This document shows, in pieces, positions 28,232 through 37,033 of a stretch of DNA of 64,000 nucleotides. Positions within the stretch are counted from its first letter, which is position 1. Every line of letters begins with the position of its first letter. Below the pieces are notes generated by a model. It saw nothing but the letters and a program-made list of their open reading frames with translations, ran no database searches and was not told where the DNA came from. Position numbers and translations under genes: made by a program. Origin of the DNA: Mucilaginibacter sp. cycad4 (GTDB lineage Bacteria > Bacteroidota > Bacteroidia > Sphingobacteriales > Sphingobacteriaceae); assembly GCF_034263275.1 (NCBI RefSeq), contig NZ_CP139559.1, forward strand, positions 186,001 to 250,000, given 5' to 3'.

Positions 28232-28600
28232 TAATTATATTTTAGTAGAATAAAACGTCATGTTGTCAGCCTGTAAGATAGTATCCACGCTAATTACAGG
28301 TTAAATTGCGATTATCAATCGCACATAACAATGGTTCAAGAGCTGTGCCAAGTTACGATAATAAATAACAACAATTAATTTGGTGATTTAACGTACTGTG
28401 TACATGTTTGTTACAAATTCGTAGCACGGATTGTAAATAAATAAGATTTTATTGGTAAAGATGAAAAAAAGTCATAGTATCGCTGTGCTCAAATTATTTG
28501 CATATGTGAATTTTTTTATAGAAAACCACTATAAGGCATAATAATTGGGGATATTAATAGTTAATATAATACCATTTTTGTTTTATCAGTAATCCGTTTA
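28232..28600. other. Divergent lon / TPR intergenic region
   Basis: 370 bp, AT-rich. A 26-codon frame at 28461-28541 has no family support. No convincing promoter core or heat-shock element was identified. Confidence 0.5.
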
Positions 28601-29245
28601 ATGAAGTTATCAGTTATCCTGCCCCTTCTGATCATGTCTTCGCTTGAGTCGGCTATAGCGCAAAACGCTTATGTACGGCTCGGCCAGCAGGCACTCATGG
28701 ATGGCGACTTCCGTTCGGCAGTGTCGCACCTGGAAAAGGCGTGCATAACTGATTCAACAAATGCCAACGCTATGTGGATGCTGGGCTACTCATACTATCA
28801 CAGCGATAACTACAAAAAATCGATACTGGCATATACCAAAGTAATTGCAATAAAGCCGGCCGATGCAACAGCTTACTATTACAGGGCAAGGGCAAAAAGT
28901 TACCTGGGGAGAGATAACCAGGCTTCGGCGGCGGATAAGGAGCTGTACCTGTTAGGCGCTATTGTTGATCTTACAAAGGCCATCTCTATCAACAGCGATC
29001 TCAGGGATAACAAATATTACCAAAACAGGGGCATAGCTTACCGCGACTATGGCATGTTCAAATTGCAACCGGCCTCTCATTTTTTCGATAAAGCAAGAGG
29101 TATCAATTCATTAAAAGCATCTATAGCTGACCTGGAAAAAGTGCTTGCCGATAACCCAAGCCGGATGGATATCTCTGCGCTGATCGACCAGTCGAAAGAA
29201 AAATTGATCCAGGCCACCACGGGTAATACGCTGGTGAAGCATTAA
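28601..29245 (+). CDS. Secreted TPR-repeat protein
   Basis: This 214-residue protein has a signal peptide (residues 1-20, ending AIAQ) followed by at least three tetratricopeptide repeats. They are seen at about residues 23-55 (GDFRSAVSHLEKA), 57-90 (WMLGYSYYHSDNYKKSILAY) and 91-140. It probably acts as a periplasmic or membrane-associated protein-binding scaffold. No specific partner is visible, and the function is unknown. It is convergent with the lipoprotein gene at 29268. Confidence 0.75.
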   Translation: MKLSVILPLLIMSSLESAIAQNAYVRLGQQALMDGDFRSAVSHLEKACITDSTNANAMWMLGYSYYHSDNYKKSILAYTKVIAIKPADATAYYYRARAKSYLGRDNQASAADKELYLLGAIVDLTKAISINSDLRDNKYYQNRGIAYRDYGMFKLQPASHFFDKARGINSLKASIADLEKVLADNPSRMDISALIDQSKEKLIQATTGNTLVKH

Positions 29246-29267
29246 GAAATTTTTTTGAATTCCTCTT

Positions 29268-29834
29268 TTACCTTTTTGGCAATGTTCCCTGCACCTTATA
29301 GTCGTTCCGGCCCATCAATTTCACATGTTGTGTTTTTTGGATCAGGTAAAGTGAATCGGGAAAATAACTCAATTTTTCGTTGGTTTCGTACAGCAGGTTT
29401 TTAGTGTGGTTATAGATCAGGATCCACGCTACTTTATCGCCGGTTTTTTTGATAATGATGCGGCGGGTTTTAAGCTCGGGGGTGCGGGCCTTATAAATAA
29501 TAGCGCTATCGCTTGTGCTGACTGTATAGCTGTTTTTCCAGGCCGGGCGGTTAATGTCCGACTGGATAAACAAATTAAGCTCCTGGCTCCAGTTACCAAT
29601 ATGCACCACTTTGGTTTCGGTAACGCCATTGTGGGTAACCGTTTTGTTTACTGCGGGGTTTAGCCTGGTAAGCCGTGCCGAATCGGCCCTGAAAAATTCT
29701 TTCAGGTCAAAGTAAACCAGTTTGGCGCCGCTTTGCCTGTTATCGGGCCTGCAGGAATATAAATTTGCTATTAACAATAAAAAGCCGCCCATTAGGGCGG
29801 CTTTGCTTATGTTTTTTGGATTACACCAATACAT
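29268..29834 (-). CDS. Hypothetical lipoprotein overlapping gpmI
   Basis: This 188-residue protein of unknown function has a lipoprotein signal with Cys28 in LIANLYSC. The start at 29834 overlaps the last 14 nt of gpmI and supplies Lys7 and Lys11 for the n-region. The next ATG, 29792, would leave a signal with no positive charge, so 29834 is preferred. The mature part is polar with no recognised domain. The gene appears translationally coupled to gpmI, and codons 11-18 form the gpmI terminator-like hairpin. Confidence 0.7.
   Translation of the reverse strand: MYWCNPKNISKAALMGGFLLLIANLYSCRPDNRQSGAKLVYFDLKEFFRADSARLTRLNPAVNKTVTHNGVTETKVVHIGNWSQELNLFIQSDINRPAWKNSYTVSTSDSAIIYKARTPELKTRRIIIKKTGDKVAWILIYNHTKNLLYETNEKLSYFPDSLYLIQKTQHVKLMGRNDYKVQGTLPKR
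29776..29805 (-). terminator. Terminator-like hairpin after gpmI, inside the lipoprotein gene
   Basis: Read on the minus strand, aaagccgccc TAAT gggcggcttt is a 10-bp perfect stem with a 4-nt loop, followed by TTATTG. It lies 16 nt after the gpmI stop but within the signal-peptide codons of the downstream lipoprotein. Confidence 0.7.
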
Positions 29835-31344
29835 TACCAGTCATTTCGGGAGGTATGGCAACACCTAATATGCTTAATATTGTTGGCGCCACATCGCCCA
29901 GTTTTCCGTCTTTTACCTCTTTAACATCCTTGTCAATCACAATACATGGTACCAGGTTGGTTGTATGTGCCGTATTGGGCGATCCGTCTTCATTGATCAT
30001 GTAATCGGCATTACCATGGTCGGCCAGGATAATGAACGAATAGCCATTGGCTAAGCCTGCTTCAACAACAGCTTTGGTGCAGCTGTCGGCAGTTTCGGCT
30101 GCTTTAACTACGGCGCTGAAAACGCCGGTATGGCCAACCATATCGGTATTGGCAAAGTTAAGGCAAACAAAATCAGGCCAGCCGGTTTCCAACTCCGGGA
30201 TAATAGCATCGCGGATGCCGGCAGCGCTCATCTCAGGCTGCAAATCGTAAGTGGCAACCTTTGGCGACGGTACTAATAACCTTTTTTCGTTAACAAACTC
30301 TTTTTCCCTTCCGCCCGAAAAGAAGAAGGTTACGTGAGGGTATTTTTCGGTTTCAGCGATCCTGATCTGTGATTTTCCGGCATTTTGAAGGATCTCGCCC
30401 AAAGTTTTGGTCAGATCCTCTTTATTGAACACAACCTGAACATTCTTAAACGTTTCATCATATGGTGTCATAGTGATGTAACGGATAGCCAGCGGGTGTA
30501 TGTTGTATTCAGGGAACGACTTTTGCGTCAGGGCGATACTGATCTCGCGGCCCCTGTCGGTCCGGAAGTTGAAGCAGATCACCACGTCGCCATCTTTAAT
30601 AACTGCTAAAGGTTTTCCTGCGTCATCAACAGCAACTATTGGTTTTACAAATTCGTCGGTAACACCTTCAAGGTACGAGTGTTTGATGAGGTCGGTAACG
30701 TTTTGAGTGGCTTCGCCAACGCCATTTACCATTAGGTCGTAGGCCAGTTTAACACGCTCCCAGCGGTTATCACGGTCCATGGCATAGTAACGACCGATGG
30801 CCGAAGCTATCTTGGCGCCGGTACCTGCAATATGCTCTTCAAGCTCGGTAACAAAGCCCAAACCCGATTTAGGGTCGGTATCGCGGCCGTCTAAAAAGGC
30901 ATGGATATATACATTGTTAACGTCAAGTTGTTTGGCGGTGTCGCAAAGGCCTTTTACATGCCTGATGTGCGAATGTACACCGCCATCAGATACTAAACCG
31001 ATAAAATGTACATCTTTATTATTTTGTTTAGCGTACTCAAATGCATCCTTCAATACAGGGATAGTTGGCAGCTCATTGTCATCAACTGCTTTATGAATGC
31101 GGCCAAGTTCCTGGTAAACCACGCGGCCTGCACCCAGGTTCATATGACCAACTTCCGAATTGCCCATTTGCCCGGCAGGTAAACCTACCGCTGTTCCTGA
31201 GGCTTCAAGTTTTGAATTTGGATATTGCTTAAGCAGGCCATCAACAAAAGGAGTATTGGCGGCCAGTATAGCGTTTGATTGATCGTTGCGGCCATAACCC
31301 CAGCCATCAAGTATTATTAGTGCGAGTTTCTTTTTGTTTTCCAC
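29821..31344 (-). CDS. gpmI: Phosphoglycerate mutase, cofactor-independent
   Basis: This 507-residue metal-dependent mutase interconverts 3- and 2-phosphoglycerate in glycolysis. The phospho-acceptor Ser62 lies in GQMGNSEVGHMNLGAG. Metal ligands are seen in LDGWGYG, DGRDTDPKSG and the C-terminal ADHGNADYM and NTAHTTN segments. The start is GTG at 31344, only 4 nt after a TATATTTG promoter core, predicting a leaderless transcript. The stop overlaps the start of the downstream lipoprotein gene. Confidence 0.96.
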   Translation of the reverse strand: MENKKKLALIILDGWGYGRNDQSNAILAANTPFVDGLLKQYPNSKLEASGTAVGLPAGQMGNSEVGHMNLGAGRVVYQELGRIHKAVDDNELPTIPVLKDAFEYAKQNNKDVHFIGLVSDGGVHSHIRHVKGLCDTAKQLDVNNVYIHAFLDGRDTDPKSGLGFVTELEEHIAGTGAKIASAIGRYYAMDRDNRWERVKLAYDLMVNGVGEATQNVTDLIKHSYLEGVTDEFVKPIVAVDDAGKPLAVIKDGDVVICFNFRTDRGREISIALTQKSFPEYNIHPLAIRYITMTPYDETFKNVQVVFNKEDLTKTLGEILQNAGKSQIRIAETEKYPHVTFFFSGGREKEFVNEKRLLVPSPKVATYDLQPEMSAAGIRDAIIPELETGWPDFVCLNFANTDMVGHTGVFSAVVKAAETADSCTKAVVEAGLANGYSFIILADHGNADYMINEDGSPNTAHTTNLVPCIVIDKDVKEVKDGKLGDVAPTILSILGVAIPPEMTGNVLV

Positions 31345-31348
31345 AATG

Positions 31349-31356
31349 CAAATATA
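31349..31356 (-). promoter_or_regulatory. Promoter -7 element 4 nt before the gpmI GTG
   Basis: On the minus strand TATATTTG matches TAnnTTTG exactly. Confidence 0.5.
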
Positions 31357-31539
31357 AAGGCAACGGGGTACTTTATATATAATTTTTTAATTTAGGTTAG
31401 CAGCCTGAAATAAAACTTAAATTATACTGTTAGTGTTTATTATACAGTTTTATAAAACAAAGCTTTTTTTTGTTAAAAAGCCTGTAAGCCCTTTAGCCGC
31501 TCTTTGTAACTTTAGCACCTGTTAGTACGTTATTATTGT

Positions 31540-31935
31540 ATGAAATTAATATACCTGCCGTCGTTTATTTTTTTACTGCTGCTTCCGTATGCCTCATCGG
31601 CAGATGCGATAGATAACGTTGCTAATCTTTTAAAAACAGGTAATACCAAAGAGCTTTCCAGGCTATTTGCCAATAATGTGGAGATAACCATTATGGAAGA
31701 CGAGAATGTTTATTCGCAAAACCAGGCTACGGTTATATTGGATAAGTTCTTCGCCAGGAATAAGCCTAAAGGTATTAAGCTGTTACATAAAATAAATTCG
31801 GGGGGTAATTATCATTTCGGTGTTTATATTTTGAGTACCGATAAGGGCGAATTTCGGGTTGCCATTACCCTGAAGGATGCAGGTAAAACCGCCAATGTTG
31901 TTGAATTAAAAATTGAAGATGAAAAGGTGAAGTAA
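31540..31935 (+). CDS. DUF4783-domain protein
   Basis: This 131-residue secreted protein has a signal peptide (residues 1-20) and then a DUF4783 domain with an NTF2-like alpha+beta cone pattern: helices at about residues 24-50 followed by strands (VEITIMED, HFGVYILST, GEFRVAITLKD). The function is unknown. In many Bacteroidota it stands next to nadC, as it does here, but no mechanistic link is known to me. Confidence 0.8.
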   Translation: MKLIYLPSFIFLLLLPYASSADAIDNVANLLKTGNTKELSRLFANNVEITIMEDENVYSQNQATVILDKFFARNKPKGIKLLHKINSGGNYHFGVYILSTDKGEFRVAITLKDAGKTANVVELKIEDEKVK

Positions 31936-31937
31936 TT

Positions 31938-32022
31938 AATTTGAAAATTTAAAGATTGGTTAATTTGAAAATGAATATGTTTTGATATGATCAAATTTTC
32001 AAATCGGCACATTTTCAAATTT
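31938..32022. repeat. Intergenic inverted repeat of tttgaaaat words
   Basis: tttgaaaatttaaagattgg faces caaatcggcacattttcaaa. The arms are imperfect complements around a short loop, immediately after the DUF4783 stop. Confidence 0.55.
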
Positions 32023-32070
32023 CATTTTATCATACATCGCCATCAAACCCCTCCATTTAAAAATTGTTGT

Positions 32071-32078
32071 TACTTTTG
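32071..32078 (+). promoter_or_regulatory. Promoter -7 element of nadC
   Basis: TACTTTTG matches TAnnTTTG and is 19 nt before the TTG start. Confidence 0.5.
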
Positions 32079-32097
32079 ACACTCAAAAAGTACACAA

Positions 32098-32943
32098 TTG
32101 GATAAAGAACTAATACACCAGTTTATAAATAATGCTTTAAGTGAGGATGTGGGCGATGGCGATCATACCTCGCTTTCAACCATCCCGGCCGACGCTACCG
32201 GCAAAGCAAAACTTTTAGTTAAGGACGAAGGAATACTGGCCGGTATTGAGCTGGCTGCCGAAATATTTCATGTGGTTGATCCAAACCTTAAGCTTAACGT
32301 GTTTTTGCAGGATGGTGACCCCGTTAAGTATAAAGACGTAGCTTTTGAGGTTGAGGGCAGTTCACGAAGTATTTTAACCGCCGAGCGTTTGGTACTAAAT
32401 TGTATGCAGCGTATGTCGGGAATTGCTACAAAAACCCGGCAGATAGTTGATTTGCTGAAAGGAACCAATACCAAAGTTTTAGATACCCGTAAAACTACGC
32501 CAGGGCTTCGTTATCTCGAAAAATGGGCGGTGCGCATAGGCGGGGGCGTAAACCACAGGTTTGGTTTGTACGATATGATCCTGATTAAGGATAACCATGT
32601 AGACTATGCCGGGGGAATAAGACAAGCTATTGAAAGCGCTAATCAATATTTAACCGATAACGGAAAAAAACTTGCCATTGAAATTGAGGTGCGTAACCTC
32701 GATGAACTGGAGCAGGTTTTACAAACCGGCCGGGTAAACCGTATACTGCTTGATAATTTCAATTTTGATGACCTGCGGCAGGCTGTTGGTATAATACAGG
32801 GGCGTTATATTACCGAAGCTTCGGGCGGTATCACCATTGATAATATACGTGAATATGCCGATTGCGGGGTCGATTACATTTCTGTCGGTGCGCTTACCCA
32901 TTCGGTTAAAAGCCTTGACCTTAGCCTGAAAGCCGTAAAATAG
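32098..32943 (+). CDS. nadC: Nicotinate-nucleotide diphosphorylase (carboxylating)
   Basis: This 281-residue quinolinate phosphoribosyltransferase performs the last dedicated step of de novo NAD synthesis. Visible signatures are EDVGDGDHTS near residue 15, TRKTTPGLRYLEKWAV near residue 130, GGVNHRFGLYDMILIKDNH near residue 148 and the phosphate-binding EASGGI near residue 241. The start codon is TTG at 32098. It is followed by a strong hairpin and then plsY. Confidence 0.96.
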   Translation: MDKELIHQFINNALSEDVGDGDHTSLSTIPADATGKAKLLVKDEGILAGIELAAEIFHVVDPNLKLNVFLQDGDPVKYKDVAFEVEGSSRSILTAERLVLNCMQRMSGIATKTRQIVDLLKGTNTKVLDTRKTTPGLRYLEKWAVRIGGGVNHRFGLYDMILIKDNHVDYAGGIRQAIESANQYLTDNGKKLAIEIEVRNLDELEQVLQTGRVNRILLDNFNFDDLRQAVGIIQGRYITEASGGITIDNIREYADCGVDYISVGALTHSVKSLDLSLKAVK

Positions 32944-32985
32944 GGTAATTTAAATATCAAATAACACATTGTTAAACAAAGTTTA

Positions 32986-33021
32986 GTGGTAAAAGCGCTG
33001 CTATTAAAACGCTTTTACCGC
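32986..33021 (+). terminator. Hairpin between nadC and plsY
   Basis: A 10-bp perfect stem ggtaaaagcg/cgcttttacc is followed by gcttcaattttg. The T-tract is short, so it may be a weak terminator of nadC or a structured leader of plsY. A TAATATTG, close to the -7 consensus, follows at 33032-33039. Confidence 0.5.
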
Positions 33022-33046
33022 TTCAATTTTGTAATATTGCAGGAGA

Positions 33047-33700
33047 ATGATAACCGTTTACTCTGTTACAGCGCTTATAATGGCTTATCTGTGCGGCTCA
33101 ATACCTACGGCCGTTTGGATTGGTATGGCTTTTTACAATGTGGATGTACGCGAGTACGGAAGCGGTAATGCCGGCGCAACAAATACTTTTCGTGTGCTTG
33201 GTAAACAAGCAGGTATCCCTGTGATGCTGCTTGATATATTTAAAGGCTGGGCAGCTACAAACTTCGCTTATTTCATTGGTGCATCTGCTACGGGTGCTAT
33301 CAACTCAACCGCATACACCAATTATGAACTGGCTTTAGGCATAGCGGCTGTTATGGGGCACCTGTTCCCTATTTTTGCAGGTTTCAGGGGCGGCAAGGGC
33401 GTAGCAACTTTGTTTGGAATGATTTTGGCTATACATTTTCATGCTGCCTTATTATGTATAGTGGTTTTTATAACGGTGTTACTGATCTCGAAATATGTGT
33501 CGCTTAGCTCAATTGCAGCAGCCTTTACTTACCCTATAGGCGTTACATTTGTTTTTCCGACACCTATACGCTCGATAGTAATTTATGGCATGTGTATTTG
33601 CATACTTGTGCTGGTAACCCACCAAAAAAACATTGAACGCTTAATAAGAGGCAAAGAATCGAAAGTTAATTTTTTTAAGAAGAAAACAACAGCTGCCTGA
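33047..33700 (+). CDS. plsY: Glycerol-3-phosphate acyltransferase PlsY
   Basis: This 217-residue inner-membrane enzyme transfers acyl groups from acyl-phosphate to glycerol-3-phosphate in phospholipid synthesis. The three conserved motifs are visible: AYLCGSIPTA at residues 13-22, GSGNAGATNTFRVLG near residue 38, and FAGFRGGKGVATLFG near residue 110. About five hydrophobic helices are present. It is followed by the M48 gene at 5 nt spacing, so the two are probably co-transcribed. Confidence 0.95.
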   Translation: MITVYSVTALIMAYLCGSIPTAVWIGMAFYNVDVREYGSGNAGATNTFRVLGKQAGIPVMLLDIFKGWAATNFAYFIGASATGAINSTAYTNYELALGIAAVMGHLFPIFAGFRGGKGVATLFGMILAIHFHAALLCIVVFITVLLISKYVSLSSIAAAFTYPIGVTFVFPTPIRSIVIYGMCICILVLVTHQKNIERLIRGKESKVNFFKKKTTAA

Positions 33701-33705
33701 TCACC

Positions 33706-34506
33706 ATGAAAAAGTTTAAACCTGTATTAGTCCTGATAGCCATCATGGCTGTCTTTTCCTGTTCAACTGTGCCGCTAACCGGCCGTAAACAATTAAGTCT
33801 TGTTGGCGATGCCGAAGTAAACCAGTCGGCCGCGGCAAGCTATAAGCAACTGCTTTCCGACCCCAAAACCAAAGTGGTGGCGAGCGGTGCCGATGCGCAA
33901 CGCGTTAAAACCATTGGTAACAGGCTGGCTGTAGCCATTGAAAAATACCTCAAAGAAAACGGTTATGGCGATCAGTATAGCTTTCAGTGGGAGTTTAACC
34001 TGATTCAAAGCAGCGAGGTTAACGCCTGGTGTATGCCCGGCGGTAAGGTTGCGGTTTACAGTGGCTTGCTGCCTGTAGCCAATACCGATGCTTACCTTGC
34101 AGTAGTTATGGGGCATGAAATTGGCCATGCCATTGCCCGTCACTCGGCCGAACGGATCTCGCAGGAGATGCTGGTACAAGGCGGGGGACAGTTGGTAGGC
34201 GCAGCCACAAGCCAGCAATCACAGGCTACACAAACCGCAATAGGTACTTTATACGGTGTTGGGAGCCAGCTGAAATTACTGGCTTATTCACGTAACCAGG
34301 AGTCGGAAGCCGACCGCTTGGGTTTAACCTTTATGGCCATGGCCGGGTATGACCCGCATAATGCCACTGCTTTTTGGCAACGCATGGCAGCCCAAAATAA
34401 AGGCGGCGCGCCACCCGAATTTTTGAGCACTCACCCTGCCGATGCTACCCGTATTGCCAATATCCAGAACCTCATACCCGAGGCCATGAAATATTATAAA
34501 AAATAA
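33706..34506 (+). CDS. M48-family metalloprotease lipoprotein
   Basis: This 266-residue periplasmic zinc protease has a lipoprotein signal with Cys19 in AVFSC. The HEIGH zinc site is at His137-Glu138-His141, and the third ligand Glu lies in NQESEADRLG near residue 206. It resembles the LoiP/BepA-type Oma1-like peptidases that survey outer-membrane proteins. It is directly downstream of plsY and closed by a terminator at 34524. Confidence 0.9.
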   Translation: MKKFKPVLVLIAIMAVFSCSTVPLTGRKQLSLVGDAEVNQSAAASYKQLLSDPKTKVVASGADAQRVKTIGNRLAVAIEKYLKENGYGDQYSFQWEFNLIQSSEVNAWCMPGGKVAVYSGLLPVANTDAYLAVVMGHEIGHAIARHSAERISQEMLVQGGGQLVGAATSQQSQATQTAIGTLYGVGSQLKLLAYSRNQESEADRLGLTFMAMAGYDPHNATAFWQRMAAQNKGGAPPEFLSTHPADATRIANIQNLIPEAMKYYKK

Positions 34507-34523
34507 TTAATCAGTTTAGTGGA

Positions 34524-34555
34524 TCCTGCCCGTGAAAAGGCGGGATTTTTGTTTT
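34524..34555 (+). terminator. Intrinsic terminator after the M48 gene
   Basis: A 7-bp stem tcctgcc/ggcggga (one G-T pair) is followed by tttttgttttt. The T-tract ends immediately before the DUF2071 ATG. Confidence 0.75.
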
Positions 34556-34556
34556 T

Positions 34557-35283
34557 ATGGCTAAAAGCAAATTTTTAAAAGCGCAATGGAAAAACCTGGT
34601 GATGCTTAATTACGAGGTTGATGCGGCAATATTAAAACCTTACATCCCGGCAGGCACGCTGCTCGACCTTTGGGAAGGAAAAGCGCTGGTAAGTATGGTT
34701 GGTTTTGTATTTCGCGATACGCGGGTATTAGGTATTAAATGGCCATGGCATGTAAACTTTGAAGAAGTTAACCTGCGTTTTTATGTGCGTTACTACAATG
34801 GCACCGAATGGAAACGCGGCGCTGTTTTTATAAGCGAAATAGTACCTAAAAGCATGATTGCGCTTATTGCCAATAACCTTTATAAGGAGCATTACCGCGC
34901 ACTGCCTATGCGAAGCTCTATTACCACGACAGCAGATAACCATACCCAATTTTTATACGAGTGGAAACTTAACGGCCGATGGAATAAACTCGGCGCTACG
35001 GTAAGTGACACTTTGGTTGATATCGGCCCCGGAAGTCCTGAGGAGTTTATTTTAGAACATTACTGGGGATACAATGGTTTAAGCGAAATAAAAACAATGG
35101 AGTACCAGGTTGAGCATATTTCATGGCAAACCGGTTGTACGCGATTATGTTTTCGATGCTGATATAACCGCGCTCTATGGAGAAGTATTTAAACCATACC
35201 TTGAAAAAGAGCCTGTTTCGGCTTTTTATGCTCTTGGATCGGATATCGCAGTGCGGATGGGGGAGAGGATAGTGGTTGGGTGA
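34557..35283 (+). pseudogene. DUF2071 (YqjF-like) gene with a single-base frameshift
   Basis: The ATG-initiated frame encodes 201 residues of a DUF2071 protein but ends abnormally in SWQTGCTRLCFRC. In the +1 frame the family C-terminus resumes at once (WKPVVRDYVFDADITALYG) and runs to a TGA at 35281-35283. Dropping one base at about 35127 (tggCaaaccg to tggaaaccg) gives one continuous protein of about 241 residues, normal for the family. Upstream residues look fully conserved. It is either a recent inactivating insertion or a sequencing error. The function of the family is unknown. Confidence 0.85.
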
Positions 35284-35316
35284 GTAAGGACATGTCAAAA
35301 GCTGCTTAATATAAAT

Positions 35317-35406
35317 CGTCATTGCGAGTATCCATAAGGGAAATCCTGAAAAAAAACGTAATGACGTATAAAATATCTTAGCGATGGTGCGCGGGGGCCG
35401 CGTTAG
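35317..35406. repeat. Left half of a palindromic repeat split by IS110 copy 1
   Basis: This 90-bp arm begins cgtcattgcgagtatcc and ends gcgcgggggccgcgttag. Its inverted partner is at 37274-37364, on the far side of the transposase gene. Confidence 0.75.
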
Positions 35407-35425
35407 TGATAGGAGCGGATACCGT

Positions 35426-35712
35426 CCGTCAGCTGACGGATAAGGCCCTGTGTAGTATGAGCGGATAGGTACTGTCTTTAGCTAACGGGAACGCCCATAT
35501 TTATAAAATTACCCAAAAAAACACATCTGATAATCAGTAACTTATAATGACGTGATCGTAAATTGTTGATTATTAAGATATTTTTTCGATGCGTTTTATG
35601 ATATGGGCGTTCCCGTTAGCTAACGGGCCGGTCCGCCAGCTGGCGGATGCAAGTCCTCGCCTTGCCTGCCCGCAAACCCAACCCGCGCTGTGGGCTTTAC
35701 GCTGCTATCCTG
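35426..35712. repeat. Structured GGGCGTTCCCG element with perfect palindromes
   Basis: CCGTCAGCTGACGG (35426-35439) and CCGCCAGCTGGCGG (35633-35646) are perfect 14-bp palindromes. The 23-bp arms at 35478-35500 and 35601-35623 are exact inverted copies. After the right arm follow gcaagtcctcgcc and gggctttacgctgctatcc, words that I associate with a repeat found in many Bacteroidota genomes. No gene lies here. Confidence 0.7.
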
Positions 35713-35725
35713 AGGACACACTTTT

Positions 35726-37033
35726 TTATGCAGGGACTAATTGCATATTAAACTGTAGTGCCAATTTTTCAAGTTGCTTCCTTTTCTGTTCTTTTAAATG
35801 GTTTTGATAGGCCTCTATTCCTTTTTCTACAAACTCACTGCCATTAGTCATTACCCTATAATAATAGCACGCTATCTTTCGCGCTATTGCCTTTATGGCG
35901 ATAGGACTTCCCCGCCTTGCACGTATTCTCCGACCAAATGCCCCAAGAGCGAGGTGTTTGCTGTTCAATAGACCCTGGGCCAGATTTCTGAATATCAGCC
36001 CTGCATTATTTTGACGCTTCATCCGTACCCGTTTATGCATCTTTCCCGAACTCGATTTCATCGGTGCCAGTTTCAACCAGCCACTAAAGTGCTTTTCTGT
36101 TGGCCAGGGACTCATATCTGTTCCCACCTCGCTTACGATCTGGAGAAAACTGTAATCGGTTATTCCTGCTATGCCTATCGGGTCTTTGCCTCCTGTCAAT
36201 TTCAGCAAAGGCTTATGCAGGTTATCTATTTCAGGTTTATGGTAACGAATCGGTTTGCGTTTTACAGCTGTTTCAATATCGTCTTTATCTTTTGACATAT
36301 CTTTTAACTGACGCTCTATCTCTGCATCGCATTCTTTTATTAAACTATTGTAATAGCAACAGGTGCCATAAGCCTGACGCAAGGCGAACAGATGCTCCTC
36401 GCTATAATGCCCCTCCAGTGATTTAATCACCAGATCTCTTTTCTTTTCCAGTATCCGCTCATGACATAATTCTGCCAGCGTAATGGCATCTCTTTCGCCT
36501 CCAAGTATGGCTGTTATCATGCGTATTCCGCTCGCTCCGCTGATATCGTTAATCACTTCTGTAAAACGGATATTCATTTGGGTTAGAGCTTTCTGCATCA
36601 AGTGAACCTGTGTGGCGGCGGCACGGATATGATCTTGCCGCAAACGGAGGTAACTTCTAACTTTACGCATTTCAATTTCCGGTATAAAACTTTTCCGTAA
36701 AAGGCCATAGCCATGCAATTGACGAAGCCACTGACAGTCTTTCACATCGCTTTTTCGACCTGGGACATTTTTTACATCACGCCCATTTACAAGGTAAACT
36801 TCTACACCCGCTTCCTCCAAAACTGTGTATAGTGTTATCCAGTAAACACCCGTGGATTCCATCGCTACTGTATTGATACCTAAAGAAAGCAAGTAATCAC
36901 GGATCGCGTTACAGTCTGCCGTAAAAGTGGGGAAGATACGGATCTGATCTTCGCCTGCATCTACAAAGAAATTTCTGCTGCCAATATCTATCCCTGCCGC
37001 ATTGGGATGGACGATCTCAAGTGTTTTTGACAT
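35726..37033 (-). CDS. IS110-family transposase (DEDD recombinase)
   Basis: This protein has about 435 residues from the ATG at 37033. The frame is open to an ATG at 37099, but family members normally begin near MSKTLEIVHPNAAGIDIG. An N-terminal RuvC-like DEDD domain carries Asp in GIDIG, Glu in MESTGVYW, and the paired Asp in KSDVKDCQW. A C-terminal transposase_20-type region follows (GIAGITDYSFLQIVSEVG). It has no similarity in detail to the second IS110 protein (38874-39938), so this is a different subgroup. It appears intact. Confidence 0.9.
   Translation of the reverse strand: MSKTLEIVHPNAAGIDIGSRNFFVDAGEDQIRIFPTFTADCNAIRDYLLSLGINTVAMESTGVYWITLYTVLEEAGVEVYLVNGRDVKNVPGRKSDVKDCQWLRQLHGYGLLRKSFIPEIEMRKVRSYLRLRQDHIRAAATQVHLMQKALTQMNIRFTEVINDISGASGIRMITAILGGERDAITLAELCHERILEKKRDLVIKSLEGHYSEEHLFALRQAYGTCCYYNSLIKECDAEIERQLKDMSKDKDDIETAVKRKPIRYHKPEIDNLHKPLLKLTGGKDPIGIAGITDYSFLQIVSEVGTDMSPWPTEKHFSGWLKLAPMKSSSGKMHKRVRMKRQNNAGLIFRNLAQGLLNSKHLALGAFGRRIRARRGSPIAIKAIARKIACYYYRVMTNGSEFVEKGIEAYQNHLKEQKRKQLEKLALQFNMQLVPA

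Noticed and set aside
28461..28541. 26-codon frame between lon and the TPR gene
   Set aside because: Too short, with no conserved pattern; it could be a peptide but nothing supports it.
32986..33168. 60-codon frame across the nadC-plsY gap
   Set aside because: It begins inside the hairpin and overlaps plsY out of frame.
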